Below, piece by piece: positions 54,246 to 62,778 of a DNA stretch of 64,000 bases (positions are counted from its first letter, which is position 1; each line of letters starts with the position of its first letter). The notes below the pieces were generated by a model. That model did no database searches, was not told the origin of the DNA, and was given only the letters and a program-made list of their open reading frames with translations. This DNA is from Spirochaetaceae bacterium (GTDB lineage: Bacteria > Spirochaetota > Leptospiria > Leptospirales > Leptonemataceae): positions 682,001-746,000 of the forward strand of contig PCBI01000005.1 of assembly GCA_002730875.1 (NCBI GenBank), in the 5' to 3' direction. The position numbers were made by a program, and so were the translations under genes.

Positions 54246-54493
54246 ATGAGTGAAATGGATACCTTTAATCTCCCCCTTAAAAGAATCCGCCAATACTAAT
54301 GCATCCCGTGTACCTGCGGCATCAGAATCCGAAAAAAAAATGCAAAACAGTGAATAATTACCGGACCGCGGGGAAAAAAAGCCCGCCATCGACCCCGATT
54401 GCTATCAGTGGCTCCATTGAGCCAGCCGCGGAGGGCGGAATCAGCGAGCTCTGAACCGTGATCCGGACTGATATAAATCGAGACAGGCTCTCG

Positions 54494-54557
54494 ATGCACA
54501 AAAATTAGCTTACTCTGTGTCATATACGGCTGATGGTTAGGCCATGCACAAAAAATA
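54494..54557. repeat. 15-base direct repeat, two copies
   Basis: ATGCACAAAAATTAG and ATGCACAAAAAATAG differ at one base and start 49 bases apart. Possible paired regulatory sites. Confidence 0.5.
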
Positions 54558-54821
54558 GTCAACCGCTGCAGAGGTGGATGATTCCCGAGATGGTCGGGGA
54601 AGCGACTCCCACGACTCTTTCCATCAGGGTTCATGCGGTCTTCGTGGATGCAGAGCTCATCCTTTGGGGCGTCCCCTGGCGATCTAGCAGAAGACTCCAG
54701 CGCAACCGCGGGACAACAGGCCGTCTGACCGGTGACCCGGCGTGACCCGGGAACTCGCGAAGGAAATGCCCGTGGTCAGAGCGCCTGGCCGGATATTCTG
54801 GCCGAAAACAAGGCCAGATAA

Positions 54822-54860
54822 GGAATCTATTTGACCTAAACACTTATATAAATAGATTCC
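54822..54860 (+). promoter_or_regulatory. 11-bp inverted repeat over the promoter of the lipoprotein/Omp85 operon
   Basis: GGAATCTATTT (54822-54832) and AAATAGATTCC (54850-54860) are perfect arms around 17 bases. The region holds TTGACC (54831-54836) and TAGATT (54853-54858) with a 16-base spacer, 7 bases before the ATG. An operator or an RNA hairpin are both possible. Confidence 0.55.
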
Positions 54861-54865
54861 GCTTC

Positions 54866-55465
54866 ATGCGAAAACATAGAATCCTTGCGGTGGTTGCCAT
54901 TCTGGCCCTCTTTTCGGCAGTTCACTGCAATTCCGGTGACGAAGAGCCATCCGACGATCAAGAGCTTCTGAATCTTCTGGATGTGAATGTGGCCAACGGC
55001 ATCTACTGGTTGGGCAAAACCAGCCAGAATAGCTGCAGTGCGGGGGACCCAACTACCACAGCGACGGTGTGTTTAACCCAGACCACTCTGGAGGACACCT
55101 ATCTGACGGGTAGAACAACCAATCTCAACCTTTTTCTGCCCTCTGGCAATCCGCCGGCAGGCACTATCAGTTTGCTGATTCCTCATCCCGATAGCTCGGC
55201 GCTGAAGACATTCAATATCGCCGTCAGCGGCGACCTGAGCGGTGGTTTTGAAACCGGGAATGGCATCAGTCGGGTTCTGACCTTGAGCGCCACCGGCGCC
55301 ACCACAGCCACTGATTCCGCTGATCAGATCCAGTTGGTTTCTTTCACAGCTCAACAGACTCAGACAACTGTGGAAGGAAGTATGACAATTCGCATGGTGC
55401 GCGCAAATTCCAGCAATCCGTCGTACGATGTTCAATACAGCTTTTCCATGGATAAGCAGTACTGA
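54866..55465 (+). CDS. Hypothetical lipoprotein, partner of an Omp85-like barrel
   Basis: A 199-aa lipoprotein with signal ending FSAVHCN, a spirochaete-type lipobox. The mature part is rich in Thr and Ser with a beta-rich pattern. No family recognised. The ATG has no Shine-Dalgarno and follows a possible -10 by 7 bases, so a leaderless mRNA is possible. It precedes the barrel gene by 5 bases, which suggests a common function. Confidence 0.72.
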   Translation: MRKHRILAVVAILALFSAVHCNSGDEEPSDDQELLNLLDVNVANGIYWLGKTSQNSCSAGDPTTTATVCLTQTTLEDTYLTGRTTNLNLFLPSGNPPAGTISLLIPHPDSSALKTFNIAVSGDLSGGFETGNGISRVLTLSATGATTATDSADQIQLVSFTAQQTQTTVEGSMTIRMVRANSSNPSYDVQYSFSMDKQY

Positions 55466-55470
55466 GGGGG

Positions 55471-56898
55471 ATGAGCAAGACTATGAAATCAAACATTAGA
55501 TATATTCAAACAATTACTGCGTTAATCTCTGCGCTCCTGGTAGCTCCCCTGGCCGCCGAGCCGCCACCCACGGGCTGGGCGTTGCAGCCGCTACCTCTTG
55601 TAAGCGCAAGCTCGGACGATGGCTTCGGCTACGGACTCCGCGTTTACGGTACTTACAAGGATGCGCGAGCCAAGCCTTACAAGTATCAGATCTACGGTCA
55701 GTACTACGCCACCACCCGTGGATACGAATTCCATGAGCTTTCCGTGGATGCTGTGGACTTCCTGGATTCTTCCTTTCGGATCATTACAAGGATCGGAGTG
55801 GAAAGAACTCTGAATGCCCAGTGGTACGGAACCGGAAACTTTCAGGATATTCAGCGCCAGAAAAAGATCAAGCGCGGCGAGATGCCCATCAACGAGAATG
55901 TTCGCATTGACCCGACCACCGGGCAACCGTTGAGAGATCTTTACACCTTCGAAGAATACAGCGATTCCGTATACTCCTTGAACACCCGAGCACTGCTGGG
56001 TCCGGGCGCCGGCGATTTCCTCAACCCCGGTAGAAAGCTTCTGCGACAGACTCAGGGCAAATACTTCTTTTATGATAGGATCCGTCCCTTCGTAATGATG
56101 TCTACCGAGCAGTGGATGGGCGATACAAACTTCAAATGGTTTGTAGGTCTACGCGGTCAAAGCTACAAGATTCAGTCCTATGCGGGCGATTTCGAAGCGG
56201 GAGACAAGCTACCAAACACTCGAACTTTGATCGATATCGAACAACCTCTGGGCTACGATGCCACTCAGGACAACAAATTCGTGAACGGCATCCGTGGCGC
56301 CCTGATGTACGATTCGCGACCCCGCGAAAGGGAGATCAACCCCAATGCCGGTATCTTCGCCGACATCCACGTAGAAGGGGTGGGGAAAGGGACCGGGAGC
56401 AACTACTCCTTCATGCGCTATACAGGAGCATGGAGACAGTACATTGAGCTCTTTCCTGGCTTTTTCAATCCGCAGGACCGGGAACTGGTTTTCGCATACC
56501 GAATCCTGGGCCAGAAGACCACCGGAGACGTTCCTTTCTATGAACTGGGGCGTATCTATACATCCAGGGAAAGCGCCGAAGGCCTGGGCGGAAATGGTGG
56601 ACTGCGCGGATATCCGGCCAATCAGTTCGTGGACCGCGTCATGGGTATGGCAAACTTTGAGATGCGACTCACTACCTTCTCTGTGGATGCTCTGGGCGGA
56701 ATCGATTTCATCTTTCTGGGCTACTACGACGTAGGACGAGTAGCGCCCACAAACCGCGAAATGACCTTGAAAGGACTGCACCGGGCCTACGGAGGCGGGG
56801 TTCGTCTGCTCTGGCAGGAGAATGTTGTAATCAACATTTCCTATGGTAGATCCCAGTTCGAATCCAACTTCAACTTTGGATTCAACCACATGTTCTAG
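55471..56898 (+). CDS. Omp85/BamA-like barrel without POTRA domains
   Basis: A 475-aa outer-membrane protein. After a signal peptide (about 1-30) the chain enters a beta-rich barrel without obvious POTRA repeats. The conserved L6 loop motif is GLRGYPANQF, and the last strand ends NFGFNHMF with a C-terminal Phe. The family inserts barrels or moves proteins or lipids; POTRA-less forms are often of unknown role. It forms an operon with the lipoprotein 5 bases upstream. Confidence 0.82.
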   Translation: MSKTMKSNIRYIQTITALISALLVAPLAAEPPPTGWALQPLPLVSASSDDGFGYGLRVYGTYKDARAKPYKYQIYGQYYATTRGYEFHELSVDAVDFLDSSFRIITRIGVERTLNAQWYGTGNFQDIQRQKKIKRGEMPINENVRIDPTTGQPLRDLYTFEEYSDSVYSLNTRALLGPGAGDFLNPGRKLLRQTQGKYFFYDRIRPFVMMSTEQWMGDTNFKWFVGLRGQSYKIQSYAGDFEAGDKLPNTRTLIDIEQPLGYDATQDNKFVNGIRGALMYDSRPREREINPNAGIFADIHVEGVGKGTGSNYSFMRYTGAWRQYIELFPGFFNPQDRELVFAYRILGQKTTGDVPFYELGRIYTSRESAEGLGGNGGLRGYPANQFVDRVMGMANFEMRLTTFSVDALGGIDFIFLGYYDVGRVAPTNREMTLKGLHRAYGGGVRLLWQENVVINISYGRSQFESNFNFGFNHMF

Positions 56899-56914
56899 CA
56901 GTTCGTCGGACTGA

Positions 56915-56938
56915 GGTTCGAAGCCCGGGCTTCGAACC
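56915..56938. repeat. 24-bp perfect palindrome
   Basis: A perfect 24-bp palindrome centred on CCCGGG, with outer ends GGTTCG/CGAACC, lies 17 bases after the barrel stop, just before a strong terminator. It can form a cruciform or RNA hairpin. Confidence 0.8.
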
Positions 56939-56940
56939 AG

Positions 56941-56969
56941 AAAAGGGGCTTCGGCCCCTTTTTTTTTTT
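56941..56969 (+). terminator. Intrinsic terminator of the lipoprotein/Omp85 operon
   Basis: GGGGC-TTCG-GCCCC (56945-56958), extended by flanking A/T pairs, is followed by 11 T residues. Confidence 0.92.
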
Positions 56970-57280
56970 GGCCAGGTCCCCATGGACCAACACATCCAGC
57001 CCTTTGCCACAGACCTTGCAGAGAAGCGCAATGGCTCTGGCTACATTGCAAAGTGGCGGTCGCCGCAAATACAGAGTTGGCTCGGAGGCAGGGGTCGCTG
57101 GTCCCGGATACTTAAAGCATACTCCCGGCCTGGCCAGGCCCCAATCGGCAGAAAGCGGACAAGCCGGAGGCGAGTGGCCGGACGGCGCATCCTGGCAGGT
57201 GGCCAATTGGTCTTGAAAACCAGGTCCCGTGTGAACAAGGTGGGTCGGAAGATCATCTAATCTTTCAAGGCAAACCTCTT
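56970..57280. other. Gap after the terminator; no gene recognised
   Basis: About 310 bases. A tRNA-Ser-like anticodon arm (57207-57223) is present but the rest of a tRNA is missing. I see no promoter I trust. Confidence 0.45.
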
Positions 57281-57889
57281 ATGCGTATTGTTAATCCAAA
57301 AATAAAACCCTGGCACCCGATAGCGGTCTCTCTGGTTCTTGCTCTGGGACTGTGGCATTGTCAGTCCGCCGGCCAAACGTCGGTAGACGCTAACGGCCGG
57401 GATTCCTCCGAAGAGCAGGCCGGCATGGACTCAAACAGTTCTTCTGAAGGCTCCAATGAGGCGCCGAGTAGTCCGGATAGCAGACAGGATGACGGTCGGG
57501 AGCGCGGCGTCGAGGTTGTCGAACGACCTGGCCTGTACGTGTACCACTATCCGGAAACGCTCCAGCTGGAAGATCCCTACGATAACTATCTTAGCAAACG
57601 GCGCGTGTATGACAATTCGTTGAATGCGGAAATCCGTGAACTCCTCAAAGAAGAGGAAGCCTACAGTCCGGAATACACGGCCCGGTGTCTGCCGGTATAC
57701 GATTACGGAATTGTGATAGTAGAAGAGAATTCCCGAAGCACTTATTTGTTTTCCTTTCGCTGCAATACAATGCATTACCGCGAAAAGAAGCTCTGGAAAG
57801 ACTTCACCCCAATACGAAATCGTCTCTACACATTGCTTCAGTATCAGGTAAACGACAATACATCGGTCATCGTTGATTCCAGGAAATGA
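57281..57889 (+). CDS. Hypothetical lipoprotein
   Basis: A 202-aa lipoprotein with signal ending LGLWHCQS. A Ser/Asp/Glu-rich linker follows (about 35-75), then a domain with many Tyr (YVYHYPETLQ) and two Cys. No family recognised. It is one base upstream of the CsgG-like lipoprotein gene, so the two are likely coupled. Confidence 0.72.
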   Translation: MRIVNPKIKPWHPIAVSLVLALGLWHCQSAGQTSVDANGRDSSEEQAGMDSNSSSEGSNEAPSSPDSRQDDGRERGVEVVERPGLYVYHYPETLQLEDPYDNYLSKRRVYDNSLNAEIRELLKEEEAYSPEYTARCLPVYDYGIVIVEENSRSTYLFSFRCNTMHYREKKLWKDFTPIRNRLYTLLQYQVNDNTSVIVDSRK

Positions 57890-57890
57890 G

Positions 57891-59000
57891 ATGCAATATC
57901 GCATAGGTATTAAAGCGCTCATTCTGCTCCTGCTGGCGTCCTTGTGCGCCTGCAGCTTTCAAAAAAAGCCCTCTTCGCCCTCGGGCCGGACCGATGTCGT
58001 AGAAACCGATGACCGGAACAAAAGGGACGATAACAAAACGGACAACAGCAATACCGATACCACAAAGTCGGATGAAAGCACGGATGGCCCCTCCCGGTCC
58101 AACCAGGTTATTCAGTCCCGGCGGGGGGCCGTTGCTGTGCTTCCTTTCCGCACTGGTTCGGGAAACGAAAAGGACCTGGGACGCGGCCTTTCTGCACGAC
58201 TTATGGCCAGGCTGCAGCAAAAGAATCAATTCCAGATCGTCGAAAGGCTGGATCTGGAAAGCCTGGAAAGCGAGCTTCTGGTCGGGCAGAGCGGTCTCGT
58301 GGATGGCGATAGCGCGGCAAAGATTGGTCGGCTTGTGGGAGCCCGGTATCTGGTTCTGGGCGAATGGTCCGACGCTTTGAACGGGCAGGGCAAAGCCTCC
58401 TATCGATTGGTGGTTGCGGAAACCGGTAGGCTAATAGGTTCCGGAATCGCTCTCGGAACGGAAGAGCAAGTGCTTCGCCGTTTTGAAGAAAGCCTGTCCA
58501 GGCAGCTGGCCATCTATCAAAGTCTGGAAAACCCGGACAGCCCTTATTCCATTCTGCTTCAGCTCAACAAAGAGGATCATCTTTATCGCCTGGGCGAAAC
58601 GGTAGAGATCAGCTTTCAGATAAAGAAGCACCGGCCTCAAGCCCCCGGTCAGGTCTATGTGCAATTGTATGCGATTGACTCCGACGGAGTTATGACCATG
58701 ATCTATCCAAACCGGTTTAGCGGTATCAAACCAGTAAACGTCGGTCAGGAGTATTCGTTTCCTGCGAAAGAGGATCCGTTTGAATGGAAGCTCGTGCCTC
58801 CTACAGGCACCGAAACCATTCAGGCATTCGTGACTACCGAACCGGTGGATCCGTTCAATGCTACCGGAAAGATGGACGATGGTTTCGTGCAGGTGAGCAC
58901 TCGCGGCAACTTCCCGGAAACCTTTTCCGGAATCGTAACTGTGCTGAAAGAAGAAGAAGGCTGGAGCGCCGACACCATCACGTTTGAAATTCAGCAATGA
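57891..59000 (+). CDS. Lipoprotein with CsgG-like and DUF4384 domains
   Basis: A 369-aa lipoprotein (lipobox SLCACS). After an Asp/Asn/Thr/Lys-rich linker comes a CsgG/LPP20-like region with AVLPFRTGSGNEKDLGRGL and IVERLDLESLESEL, then a DUF4384-like domain with LYRLGETVEISFQI and VMTMIYPN. CsgG-like proteins often form envelope secretion or regulatory assemblies. ATG 57891 follows GGAAATGAG, so it is preferred to the TTG at 57873. Confidence 0.85.
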   Translation: MQYRIGIKALILLLLASLCACSFQKKPSSPSGRTDVVETDDRNKRDDNKTDNSNTDTTKSDESTDGPSRSNQVIQSRRGAVAVLPFRTGSGNEKDLGRGLSARLMARLQQKNQFQIVERLDLESLESELLVGQSGLVDGDSAAKIGRLVGARYLVLGEWSDALNGQGKASYRLVVAETGRLIGSGIALGTEEQVLRRFEESLSRQLAIYQSLENPDSPYSILLQLNKEDHLYRLGETVEISFQIKKHRPQAPGQVYVQLYAIDSDGVMTMIYPNRFSGIKPVNVGQEYSFPAKEDPFEWKLVPPTGTETIQAFVTTEPVDPFNATGKMDDGFVQVSTRGNFPETFSGIVTVLKEEEGWSADTITFEIQQ

Positions 59001-59237
59001 TTACGGGGCAACTCGAAATCAGGCGGAAAGCAACCGTCGGGTAGCGGTGAGGCAAGCACGAAGTAGCCGTAAACGAAACACAAAGAAAGCGCAAAGAAAA
59101 CGCAAAGTTGTCCTGAAGTAGCCGGAGCGCCGCTGCTGAAAAGCTCTGCCCTCGTCCATCCAGGATACAGTGAATCTACAGCATTCGTTGCGGCGAAGTC
59201 GGTGCAGTCCTCGAAAACCGCGCCTTATTCGGGGCCA

Positions 59238-59786
59238 TTATCTGTTCCACTTGATCGAACAGCCCATGCTGGGGAATTCCTGGTCGGGCCCGGATCCTTC
59301 GCCCATGTCCCGCTTCAGGGCCAGTTCCAGACTGCGTTCGGCAACGGCTTCGGGATCTTTCCAGTTGTCATTGATGCGTCCATGATAGCTAAGCTTTCCG
59401 TTATGAAACAGATAGGGGTCCGGTGTGCACACGGCGCCGTAGGCGAGCGCCACTGACTGGTCTTCATCGAACAGATACGGGAACTGGATGCCGTTCTTTT
59501 CGGCGAAAGGCTTCATTTTATCGAAACCATCATCGGGATACGAAGGGTTGTTGTTTGGATTTATGGCGATGATTTGGAACCCTTGATCCCTGTATCGTTT
59601 GTGCAGATCCACAAGCAGCGGCCAGGCGGCAACAGCATACGGACAATGATTGCATGTGAAAACAACCAGAAGGTGCCCCACGTCGGCGAATTGATCGGAT
59701 CGCACGATCTTGCCGTCCACATCCTTCAATTTGAACTCCGGTAGCGGAGTGCCTTTTTCCATCTGATTGGATTCCAGTAATGCCAT
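59238..59786 (-). CDS. Thioredoxin-fold redoxin
   Basis: A 182-aa redoxin with CNHC (Cys45, Cys48) in VVFTCNHCPYAV, a form found in a group of AhpC/TSA-like proteins. No signal peptide is visible, so it is probably cytoplasmic. An alternative start at 59762 gives 174 aa. The ArsC/Spx-like gene starts 20 bases away on the other strand; both are thiol proteins and may share a promoter region. Confidence 0.87.
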   Translation of the reverse strand: MALLESNQMEKGTPLPEFKLKDVDGKIVRSDQFADVGHLLVVFTCNHCPYAVAAWPLLVDLHKRYRDQGFQIIAINPNNNPSYPDDGFDKMKPFAEKNGIQFPYLFDEDQSVALAYGAVCTPDPYLFHNGKLSYHGRINDNWKDPEAVAERSLELALKRDMGEGSGPDQEFPSMGCSIKWNR

Positions 59787-59805
59787 GATTCAAAAAAGGT
59801 TGATT

Positions 59806-60189
59806 ATGAGTGAGCTGAAAAGGACTTTTCCCGGCATGATCAAGTTCTACGGATACAAGAAATGCTCCACTTCGCGGAAGGCCGAGAAATATCTATCGGA
59901 CCGCGGCATCAGCTATGATTTTATCGACATCACCGAAAAACCGCCGTCGCAGGCGGTGTTGAAGCAGGCCGCAAAATCCGCCGAGATTCCGGCAAAGAAA
60001 ATGTTCAACACCAGCGGTCAGGAGTACAGACAACAGGGAATTAAGGACAAGCTACCCGAACTAAAGGACGGCGACGTCTTCAAAATGCTCGCATCTAATG
60101 GCCGATTGATCAAGCGACCGGTGGTTACCGATGGCATGCGAGCCACTGTAGGGTTCTCCGAAGAAAGCTACAATAAAACCTGGAAGTGA
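59806..60189 (+). CDS. ArsC/Spx-family protein
   Basis: A 127-aa thioredoxin-like protein with MIKFYGYKKCSTSRKAEKYL: a single active-site Cys20 and the CxxS pattern of the ArsC/YffB group. LIKRPVVTDG is the family's C-terminal motif. The family includes arsenate reductases and redox regulators (Spx); no arsenic genes are near, so the role is open. ATG 59806 has AAGG ahead. Confidence 0.87.
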   Translation: MSELKRTFPGMIKFYGYKKCSTSRKAEKYLSDRGISYDFIDITEKPPSQAVLKQAAKSAEIPAKKMFNTSGQEYRQQGIKDKLPELKDGDVFKMLASNGRLIKRPVVTDGMRATVGFSEESYNKTWK

Positions 60190-60227
60190 ATTGACAGGCT
60201 CCGTTGGCGGAGCGATCTGACCCTGTT

Positions 60228-60300
60228 GCCCAGGTAGCTCAGTCGGTAGAGCAGTGGACTGAAAATCCACGTGTCGGTGGTTCGATCCCGCCCCTGGGCA
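60228..60300 (+). tRNA. tRNA-Phe (GAA)
   Basis: A 73-base cloverleaf: acceptor GCCCAGG pairs with CCTGGGC, the D-arm has AGCTCAGTCGGTAGAGCA, the anticodon loop is CTGAAAA with GAA, and the T-arm is CGGTGGTTCGATCCCGCC. No CCA is encoded (the next bases are CAC). Confidence 0.97.
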
Positions 60301-60311
60301 CACATCCTTCC

Positions 60312-60545
60312 CTATTTGGCGCCCTGCTGCCAGAATTCCTCAAATTCTTCTTCTGACGAAGCTGCGCATCTTTCCGGCGCGAACAGTTTTTTTACCGGCG
60401 GCTTCGGATAAGTGGAAACCTCGCCGGTATCGGGAATTGCAGTGAGCATTCGTAGAATCTCATCTTCTCCCTGGATTTCGTACATGGTATAGCTCATCCC
60501 TTTGCCGGGTACAATCTGCTCGGTTTTCAAGTATTTCTTTTCCAT
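60312..60545 (-). CDS. Small hypothetical protein
   Basis: A 77-aa protein beginning MEKKYLKTEQIV, with GAGAG 8-9 bases ahead of the ATG. It is polar, with no signal peptide or motif. The frame extends upstream to 60977 but that part is antisense to the response regulator gene and should not be translated. Confidence 0.6.
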   Translation of the reverse strand: MEKKYLKTEQIVPGKGMSYTMYEIQGEDEILRMLTAIPDTGEVSTYPKPPVKKLFAPERCAASSEEEFEEFWQQGAK

Positions 60546-60702
60546 CAAAATCTCTCTGTTTTTCTCTTTAAATATTCTCGGCCTGGCCGATCCCTGGCCC
60601 GCCATTCGACACGGTAACGGATGCACGACCAGGTCCATAGCCCGGCGGGGATCTCCACCGGTTCCATCTTTTGCATCTCGAGTAAATCTTTTCTTGCGTA
60701 GA

Positions 60703-60735
60703 CCCCCGGCCCAAATTACAGTCCGAATCCGGGGG
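60703..60735 (+). promoter_or_regulatory. Hairpin covering the ribosome site of the response regulator
   Basis: CCCCCGG (60703-60709) pairs with CCGGGGG (60729-60735), and the GGGGGA ribosome site of the gene at 60744 is in the right arm. It could mask translation, like a thermometer or ligand-responsive leader. Confidence 0.5.
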
Positions 60736-60743
60736 ATCATTCC

Positions 60744-61232
60744 ATGAATAAAGGCTACATAGTCTGCGTTGACGACGAAATATCCGTGCTGGAGACCTTG
60801 CGTGAACAGCTGAGGCAATATTTCGATCAAACCCATGAAATCGAGGTGGCGGCCAGCGCAGAAGAGGCTCTGGAGTTGATCGAAGATATTAAAGAATCCG
60901 GCGGATTGGTCGAGGTGATAATTACCGATCAAGTAATGCCCGGCATGAAAGGGGATCAGTTTCTGGAAACCATCCACAGGGATTTTCCAGACACAATCAA
61001 GATTCTACTCACCGGACAGGCCGGACTGGATAATGCCATCCATGCCATCAATCGGGGAGGACTAAACCGCTATGTGGAAAAGCCCTGGAACATGGAGGAG
61101 CTCCAGCGAGACATCAAGGAACTCATCGAAAAGTACCAGCAACAGGTGGAGAATCAGCGACTCATTGCTCAGCTTGAGTCCCGAATCTCATCTCTCGAAG
61201 AAGAAAACCGTACGCTCAAAGAAGGAAGCTAA
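60744..61232 (+). CDS. Response regulator (receiver domain plus coiled coil)
   Basis: A 162-aa protein. The receiver domain (about 5-120) has Asp62 in IITDQVMPG, Thr in LLTGQ and Lys in YVEKPW. A coiled coil (about 120-160) follows, with no output domain. It may bind a partner or join a kinase at another site. Its start is 7 bases after a paired ribosome site. Confidence 0.9.
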   Translation: MNKGYIVCVDDEISVLETLREQLRQYFDQTHEIEVAASAEEALELIEDIKESGGLVEVIITDQVMPGMKGDQFLETIHRDFPDTIKILLTGQAGLDNAIHAINRGGLNRYVEKPWNMEELQRDIKELIEKYQQQVENQRLIAQLESRISSLEEENRTLKEGS

Positions 61233-61317
61233 GCGTGGGATTGTAGCGGGTGCCGGTCCGATCGCCTCGGCGAACCAGGGCCGGTCCGATCGCCACGTTC
61301 CCCCGGACTGCGCTCCA

Positions 61318-62778
61318 ATGGGCTGCGTTTCAACGGACCGTGGAGGATTGGGCTCCCTTGCATTGGGAAGTCTCGCGCCCGACGGCCGGGCCCTGATTCG
61401 TTTCGATAATCCATTTCTGTGTTGGCAGCGCTGGAGAGGCACCGGGCTTTTTCTCTTCCTGGCCTCCCTCGCACTATTCATCGCACCTGTTGGTGCAGAA
61501 AAGCCCGGTAGCGATTTACCAACCTACTCGCCTTCTGCAGAGCCGCGCTCCACCGACGGCCCCCTGGCGGAGGCCCCGGCCACCAACACGCAGCAGAATT
61601 CAGACAAGGGCAACAAGCCTTCGCCGAGTAGCCCCAAAGCCGAGAAACCGTCGAACCCCGATAAACCGTCCAGCGCCGAGAAATCTACCGAATCAAACAA
61701 GCCTGCAGAAACGGCCAGCCCGGATGGATCCAACAAAACAAATGGCGAAAAGCCCGCGGGTTCGGATGAGGCCATAACTGAGAAGCGCCAGGAAGAACTG
61801 GAACTACTGAAACAGAAGATGCTCTATGCTCCTTCCACCGAGCGAAGGCAGGCAATCCATCATGTGGAACGATTGGAAAAAGAGTCCGAGCGCAAGTTTT
61901 TCCTGGATATACTGCGGAAGCTGGCCCTGGAGGACATGGATCCTCTGGTGCGAGAAGCCTCGGTGCGGCTCCTGGCCGACATCAAGGATGAAGGCTCGGC
62001 GGACACATTTCTGAAAGCGCTGGACGATGATATGCGACCCGTGATGCGCGAAGCGTTGCGCGGAATCGGTCGCATTGACCTGAAGTCCGCCGACGCACGG
62101 ATCTTCGAACTGCTGAAGAAAGAAGAATTCAAGGAAAACGATAACGTAACCGTAGGTATGATTCGCACGTTGTCGGATCTCGAAAGCAAAATCGCTTCGG
62201 ATTTTCTTGCAGAGATCTACAAGAAGGACGACACAAACCTGGAGATTCAGCGTGCCATTCTGCTCTACTACGGAAACGCCGAAGTAGACGCTAAAAAGGC
62301 CTGGCTAACCGAAATCCTGACAGACAAGAACGAAGACATTGTATCGCGCTCCTACGCAGCCAATGCGTTGGGAAAAATTAAGTCCAAAGACTCTATCGAA
62401 CCACTGAAGGACGTCCTCAAAGAGATTCGAGATCTGCGGAGCAGTCGTGAGAGGGCACGACACAATCCGCTAAAGCAGCAGGCCATCCTGGCGTTGATTC
62501 GACTGGACGACAAATCCATTCTGCCGGAGCTCAAGGCGGCCGCCCTGGACGACGACGCATCGGTGCGATTGCGAGCCGTGAAGCAGATCGGCCAGCTAAA
62601 GATCACCGAGTTTCGCGATATGCTGGAGTACAAAGCCAAGCATGAGCCCAGCCGTTCCGTGAAAAAGGCGGCGCAGGAGGCGCTGGATATCATGGACGGC
62701 AAAAAAGAAGCGGATGGCGACGAGGATACGGCGACGGTCGAAGAGGAAAAGTCAGACACTCCTTCGGAAAGCCCATGA
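61318..62778 (+). CDS. Exported HEAT-repeat protein
   Basis: A 486-aa protein if ATG 61318 is used (start unsure, no clear ribosome site). A hydrophobic segment ends IAPVGAEK, then a Pro/Ser/Lys-rich linker (about 60-160), then HEAT-like helical repeats to the end, such as DPLVREASVRLLADI. The role is likely protein binding in the envelope. It overlaps the next gene by ATGA. Confidence 0.8.
   Translation: MGCVSTDRGGLGSLALGSLAPDGRALIRFDNPFLCWQRWRGTGLFLFLASLALFIAPVGAEKPGSDLPTYSPSAEPRSTDGPLAEAPATNTQQNSDKGNKPSPSSPKAEKPSNPDKPSSAEKSTESNKPAETASPDGSNKTNGEKPAGSDEAITEKRQEELELLKQKMLYAPSTERRQAIHHVERLEKESERKFFLDILRKLALEDMDPLVREASVRLLADIKDEGSADTFLKALDDDMRPVMREALRGIGRIDLKSADARIFELLKKEEFKENDNVTVGMIRTLSDLESKIASDFLAEIYKKDDTNLEIQRAILLYYGNAEVDAKKAWLTEILTDKNEDIVSRSYAANALGKIKSKDSIEPLKDVLKEIRDLRSSRERARHNPLKQQAILALIRLDDKSILPELKAAALDDDASVRLRAVKQIGQLKITEFRDMLEYKAKHEPSRSVKKAAQEALDIMDGKKEADGDEDTATVEEEKSDTPSESP

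Larger units (their letters stand above)
54080..54865. other. Long gap with structured leader and a 15-base direct repeat
   Basis: These 786 bases hold no credible gene. The left part carries the minus-strand leader of holB. The middle has ATGCACAAAAATTAG (54494-54508) and ATGCACAAAAAATAG (54543-54557), a direct repeat with one mismatch. The right end has the inverted repeat in front of the lipoprotein gene. Confidence 0.55.

Noticed and set aside
57207..57223. A tRNA-Ser(UGA)-like anticodon arm
   Set aside because: The 5-bp stem and CTTGAAA loop fit, but no T-arm (GGTTCGA) and no acceptor stem are present around it; likely coincidence or a decayed remnant.
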